This document shows positions 59,508 through 64,000 of a stretch of DNA of 64,000 nucleotides, piece by piece; positions within the stretch are counted from its first letter, which is position 1; each line of letters begins with the position of its first letter. This DNA comes from Ligustrum vulgare (Eukaryota; Streptophyta; Magnoliopsida; Lamiales; Oleaceae): contig OY743187.1 of NCBI GenBank assembly GCA_963555705.1, forward strand, positions 14,894,133 through 14,958,132, written 5' to 3'. The position numbers and the translations under genes are program-made. The notes under the pieces were generated by a model. The model saw only the letters and a program-made list of their open reading frames with translations, made no database searches and was not told the origin of the DNA.

Positions 59508-60682
59508 TGAAAATTTAAAGTTGTCTAAATTTTATATTTAAATGAACAGACTATCACAGATATGTCTGAACAGTAACAAATTAATAGTAAATCATTAAGA
59601 TTTGTTTTAGCGCAATACCAAATGAATCTTGCTGATGTAGATTTTAAAAAGTAATTAGACAATATAAACTATGCAGAATTGTAAGGAGACTATACAATAT
59701 TTGAGCTTAACGTGGGAAAAATCCTAATAGGGAAAACCCACGTGCTCGCACCCTGTGGACAAAAATCAATCACTATATAAGAAAAGAGTTTACACAGATC
59801 AATCTAAGTTACAGGATAAATCTACGCATTGACTTATCAAACACCCAAGAAATAAATCACTCCCTGATCCTTCTATGACGTGTAGTATGAGCTGGTATCT
59901 CACCACTCTTCAGTAACTTTCTTTGAACTGCAACGATCTTCAGCACACTCGAACTCCCGTTCGATCTCGATCCAAAGCTCCTATTTGATCTTTAGGATGA
60001 AAGTCTTTTCTTTTCTAAGTTATTGATAATCTCCTCCCTGAGAAAGCAATTCAAGTTTCTCTTATTTATGTGCAATCAGATTGCTTGTTCATCAAGAATC
60101 CTACTTGCACAAAATCTCAATTTTCTGCAATTAAATCAAGAATAATCAGAGATAAGTTAAAATAATCAAGATTGTTTGCAATTCTTACCATAAGAGAAGA
60201 TAATGTAAGATAATCACAATTGGTTATGAAATAAAAGATCTTACCATATGAAATGATAAACACTAACTTGGACACCAAGATTTTAGGTCCAAGATTCTCT
60301 GCCATTAAGAGATTTTCGTCAGATCAGAATATTTTAACAAGACTTAAAATATAATCAAAATACTTATAAGTGATAAAGATGGAATTTCAAGCCAAGTAAA
60401 ATATTATCACAATTCTTATCACAAAAGATAAGTGATAGACTTCTACTATTATCACAATACTTATCACATTTTATCTCCAAACAATATCAATTATCACAAG
60501 ATAATTATTCCAACAATATAGGAGATAAATATTCACAATACGTCAAAATAATTATGAAGTAATTTAATTAAAACTTAATAAATTACTAAATAAAAATATT
60601 TAGTAATAAACTAAATTTATCAAATTACAAACCTATAGGAAAATAGAAAATGCCAATAAACATAACTTAAAATAAGTTAACA
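59508..60682 (+). mobile_element. Solo LTR inserted in copia B reverse transcriptase
   Basis: 1175 bp starting TGAAAATTTAAAG and ending AAGTTAACA, flanked by perfect AATAC duplications (59503-59507 and 60683-60687). It has a TATA box (CTATATAAG, 59773-59781) preceded by an ACGTGGG...CCCACGT inverted repeat (59710-59743) that includes a G-box CACGTG. No coding capacity and no internal repeat of its own ends. Confidence 0.85.
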
Positions 60683-60711
60683 AATACTTGTTTACCAAAG
60701 TGCGTGATAAA

Positions 60712-60763
60712 TACATTTATATTTCTATGTCTCTATGTACATTTATATTTCTATGTCTCTATG
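60712..60763 (+). repeat. 26-bp tandem duplication in copia B RT
   Basis: Two identical 26-bp units (TACATTTATATTTCTATGTC...) just before the YVDDML codons. Not a multiple of three, so it shifts the frame. Confidence 0.95.
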
Positions 60764-62493
60764 TTGATGATATGTTAATCATTAATAACAACATGGAAGG
60801 AATTAATGAAACGAAGAGGTTTCTATCATCCACGTCTTTGAGAAGTAGACGATATCCTTGGAATCAAAATCTGAAAGGATAGTTGGGGTTATTAATTAAG
60901 TCAATCACATTATATTGAAAATGGGGTGAATAAGTTCAAACATTTGAAAATTAAGAAGATAATCCTTGTTAGATCCAAGCATCAAGTTAATAAAGAACTA
61001 TGGAAGAGCAATAACTCAGATTGAGTATGTAAGTACAATTGAGAGTTTTATGTATGAAGTACAATGCATAAGACCAAATATAGCATTTACTTTTAGTAAA
61101 CTTAGTAGGTTTACTAGTAATCCAATTTTCAAACATTGAAAGGTCATCAGAAAGGTTCTTAGTTGCATAAAGAAAACTAAGAACCTAGGGCTATAATATT
61201 CTAAATTTTCGAAAATCTTAGAAGGATATACCGATTCTAATTGGATATCGAGTGTGGAAGAAAATAAATCTACTTTCAAGTTGGGTGTTTACTCTTAGTG
61301 GAGATGTTGTTTCTTGGAAATCCAAGTAACAAACATACATTACACATTCAATAATGGAGTATGAGTTTGTAGCATTGGCCGAGACAAGAAAATAAGCTGG
61401 GTTGCTTGAAGATCTTCTTTATGAAATTCCTTTGGGTGCAAAGGATAACTCTTCCATACCTATCTTATGTGGTAATCAAGCCACATTAGCTCGAGCATAT
61501 AATGAAGTACAGAACTGGAAGTCTTGACATGACTATGTGAGAAAATTAATCAAGCACGGAGTAATTTCTCTCATATATATAAATTCAAGTGAAAATATAG
61601 TTGATCCACTAACCAAGCATCTTGCAAAAGAGTTAGTGAGATAAACATCTAGCAGGATATGGTTGAAATTTTTTAATTAAAAGATCCACCAATGATGAAA
61701 ACCTCACCTAACTATACTAAACAAGTATATAAAGTTCAAAAGGTAAAAACAAATCATTCGATAAGTGGGTAGTCACATTTTCGCAACATTATAAATTGAA
61801 ACCCTATCATTAATGAATAGTGTTGTTTGTTACAGTTGGAGGGTTGAGTTTATGGGCCTGTGTTTGGTAAACTTGTTTTTAAACAACACATTTTTTCAAG
61901 TCACTTTTTAACCACATACATTTCTCAAAATCACTTTTCAACCACTTATTTCACCTATGTGAGTTTTGAGGTGGTGCCGCCTCAATAGAGAAATTAAAGT
62001 TTCTCTCTTAAAAGTTCAAATAATAGGATAAGCGCAAGGCCACTTGAGAAACGTTGACACTTGTATGTGTGTTTCACCGATATTGTCATAAGAAATAACT
62101 AGTTCAGTCTTACACGCTATTCAATAATACTTTTCGAGGATTACACTGTGATTAGATTCAAATCAAAAGATATCCACGTACTTTCTCCCATCTTGCCCTA
62201 TGTGACTCATGGGCTATTCTGTGCGCCATTAACTTACGTACCATTCGCTTTAGAAGAGCCTAGACTCATCTTATTTCTCATGGGTTTCTGATGCGTCTAC
62301 AAGATTCGAACTCAATACCTCTAACTTATGAAAGACTTTAGTTGAATCCTAGTAGTAATTGGGGGACAATACGTAAGCTAATAGAGCACAGAATAGTCCC
62401 CGAGTTATAGAGGACAAGGTGAGAGAAAGTTCGTGGTCATTATAATAAGAGTTGTTAGTTTGAATTTATGATAATTTTGAACAAGTGGGAGAT

Positions 62494-62904
62494 TGTTATA
62501 TATATAACTGTTCAAAATTTGTTGGGCTAAAATTGGATTTTAAAGTAATTGACTTGGCCCAACTAGTGATTAAATTGGATTGGATTCTTTGCTTTGCCCA
62601 AGCAATCGCCTGGATTCACATAATCAAGCCCGAGGAAAAACTACATGACCAAGCAATCACCTCGCGTGGGAAAGATTTGTTGGGATGAAATTACTACCAA
62701 GCGATCACTTAGTGTTCGAACCAAGTGATCGCTTGGTTTTAAGTTTATAGTCGTTAGGCCAAACTTTGAGTTGTTGGTTTTCACACATTTTCGTGAAAAA
62801 TTCCTAACTTTTCATGAACGGTGACTTGATTTCATGGTGGATGATTTGAGATCTATAAATTGGATTTAGATCTACATTTCAAAGTACTAACATTCATCCT
62901 CTAA
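62494..62904 (+). repeat. 3' LTR of copia B, truncated
   Basis: Follows the polypurine tract and matches the 5' LTR (e.g. GGTGGATGATT(G/T)GAGATC). Ends abruptly at about 62904. TATA-like CTATAAAT at 62853-62860. Confidence 0.85.
62598..62736 (+). promoter_or_regulatory. Dyad sites in the copia B 3' LTR
   Basis: CCAAGCAATCGCCTGG (62598), CCAAGCAATCACCTCG (62649), CCAAGCGATCACTTAG (62697) and the perfect-pattern CCAAGTGATCGCTTGG (62721). Centre spacings are 51, 48 and 24 bp. The last two form a 14-bp inverted repeat with a 12-bp loop. The last ends about 118 bp before the TATA-like sequence. Confidence 0.6.
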
Positions 62905-64000
62905 CGAAGTTGATGCGGTATGGCAGCATGATGTTGGCATTTGTAGCATTTACGGACAAAATCATGGGTGTCCCTTCGCATGGTAGGCCAGAAGTACCTC
63001 TGTTTTAGGGCCTTTCATGCCAAAGATAGCGTTCAGACATGATTTCCAAAAATTCCTTTGTGGGTTTCCATCATGATATACCTGCCATCAGTGGGCCCTA
63101 CACAACGCAATAGGGGAGCAGTATAGCTTCACTTATAGAGTACTTCATCTTTTATGATGAAATGGGTCGCATATCTTTACAACCTTCGGGTTGATTCCAA
63201 GTCATATGGAAGAGTTTGGTGCTTCAAATAGGCTAGGATTGGAGTAATCCATGAATCCTCGTCTTCTATGGAGAAAATTTCTGCCCCTGGCTCAATTGAA
63301 GGGACTGGCAGATGTTCGATAGGTACTGTGTTAAGGAGCTCGACGTCTTTGCTACTTGCCAATTTTGACAAGGCATCTGCGTTTGTATTTCTGACCTGGG
63401 TATGTGGACCAACTCAAATTTTTCAAAAAGAGTCACCGGATCTTTTACTTTTTTTCAAGTATGCTATCATGCCAGGCTCCTTAAAGGTGAACTGCCCATT
63501 GACATGGCTCACAACGAGCTGGGAGTCACTATTCGCCATCAAGGCCTTGACTTTCAAAGCTATTGCTAGCTTTAACCCTGCTAGAAGTGCTTCTTACTCT
63601 GCCACATTATTGGAAGCTGAGAAACCGAAGTGAACTGCATTATGCAACTTGTTCCCTTCCGGACTTACAAGTATCACACATGCCCCGGATCTTCCTTCAG
63701 TAGAAGACCCATCAAAGAATAGTCCTCATTCTGGAAACCCCCAGCGTTCTCAATCATTTCCACCTCGGGGGGATGTATAAACTCAGCAATGAAATCCACC
63801 AATGCCTGACCTTTTATAGCCGTCGAGGCACAAAAATTAGGTTGAATTGACTAATTTGCACTGCCCATTTCATTATTCTTCCAGACACATCTAGCTTCTA
63901 CAGAACCTGCCTCATGGGGAAGTTAGCAAGCACCTGTATGGAGTGCAATTGGAAGTAAGGTCGGAGCTTACGGGTTGTCGTTGTTAATGCTAGGGAAAGT
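62905..64000 (-). pseudogene. Gypsy (Tat-like) RNase H and integrase fragment, runs off the window
   Basis: Read from 64000 downward: an RNase H of the type found in Tat/Ogre elements (ASNNVAE-stop-EALLAGLKLAIAL, about 63540-63615), a linker (SKLASSKDVELLNTVPIEHL, about 63310-63370) and the start of integrase (KQRYFWPTMRRDTHDF, then KCYKCQHHAAIP, about 62920-63010) with the zinc-binding cysteines. A stop and frameshifts are visible. The truncated edge abuts the copia B 3' LTR; the rest lies beyond the window. Confidence 0.8.

Larger units (their letters stand above)
56543..61644 (+). pseudogene. Copia B gag-pol, pseudogene
   Basis: Gag starts MENEATMMTIK at 56543 and hits a stop within a dozen codons. 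A CCHC knuckle (CYVCEKPGHFAKDC, about 57340), protease-like WWYDTCAT, integrase ([19 protein letters not shown], about 58112; LRSNKGGEYF), RT (KWVLRIKYNFDGTFNIYKAR, about 59107; YVDDML, about 60764), an RNase H relic (EGYTDSNW) and the end LAKELVR with TAA 61642-61644 can be followed through many stops and frameshifts. The first integrase aspartate is replaced (HSIICELNG where HSD is usual). RT is split by the 59508-60682 insertion. Confidence 0.85.
55568..62904 (+). mobile_element. Ty1/copia retrotransposon B, heavily decayed
   Basis: A 5' LTR starting TGTTATATAT at 55568 and a 3' LTR starting TGTTATATATATAACTG at 62494 bracket a copia-order gag-pol relic. The 3' LTR is cut at about 62904, where a gypsy fragment begins, so no target duplication can be tested. 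Nested insertions: MITEs at 55579-55738 and about 55966-56088 in the 5' LTR, and a solo LTR at 59508-60682. A polypurine tract (AAGTGGGAGAT, 62483-62493) precedes the 3' LTR. Confidence 0.85.

Noticed and set aside
1..64000. rRNA genes, bacterial-type operons or organelle genes
   Set aside because: No rRNA, tRNA or plastid/mitochondrial coding sequence was recognised; gene structures are spliced and nuclear.

Overview
The window looks like nuclear DNA of a eudicot plant. Two host genes have plant-type spliced structures: a TBC/RabGAP gene close to Arabidopsis TBC1D15-like proteins, and an R2R3-MYB with the typical 130-bp second exon. Everything else is AT-rich and made of nested plant transposons: Ty1/copia, Ty3/gypsy (Athila-like and Tat-like), hAT, Mutator-like, a SINE, MITEs and solo LTRs. 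All family calls come from reading the sequence and from memory of the families; no search was run.

Layout. 1-4415: 3' half of a TBC-domain RabGAP gene (+), five exons, one GC-AG intron and one intronic MITE. 5021-6218: a complete three-exon MYB82-like R2R3-MYB gene (-), convergent with the RabGAP gene. 6300-10500: intergenic DNA with MITEs, a 1-kb near-perfect inverted repeat and a non-autonomous hAT. 10550-14917: a broken hAT element (+). 15082-17630: a long-TIR element interrupted by a second Mutator-like element with 9-bp target duplications. 17882-24321: degenerate copia element A (+). 26832-39306: a 12.5-kb Athila-like gypsy element (-) with two 1441-bp LTRs, a tRNA-Asp-type primer site, broken gag-pol and a third ORF. 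39490-39612: a SINE with 20-bp target duplications. 39.6-49.9 kb: very AT-rich DNA with many small elements and a copia LTR/primer-site relic. 49987-55335: a second copy of the hAT element (-), split by a 1.5-kb solo LTR. 55568-62904: very decayed copia element B (+), itself hit by a solo LTR and MITEs. 62905-64000: part of a Tat-like gypsy pol (-) running off the window.

Main finding. Four unrelated LTR families share one promoter layout: short CG-rich dyad-symmetric sites centred on GGCC or GATC, paired 20-24 bp apart, in three of the families with pairs recurring about every 64-74 bp (the fourth has sites at roughly 24-bp multiples), ending about 75-120 bp upstream of the LTR TATA box. In the gypsy element a second array of the same dyads (three pairs, each exactly 21 bp apart) lies inside the element upstream of ORF3 with its own TATA-like sequence, suggesting a duplicated internal promoter.

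Other notable points: the two hAT copies share three disabling lesions, so they probably descend from an already dead parent moved in trans; the 1-kb inverted repeat is a candidate hairpin small-RNA source related to the MITE inside the RabGAP intron; and the inner Mutator-like element may have captured gene fragments.
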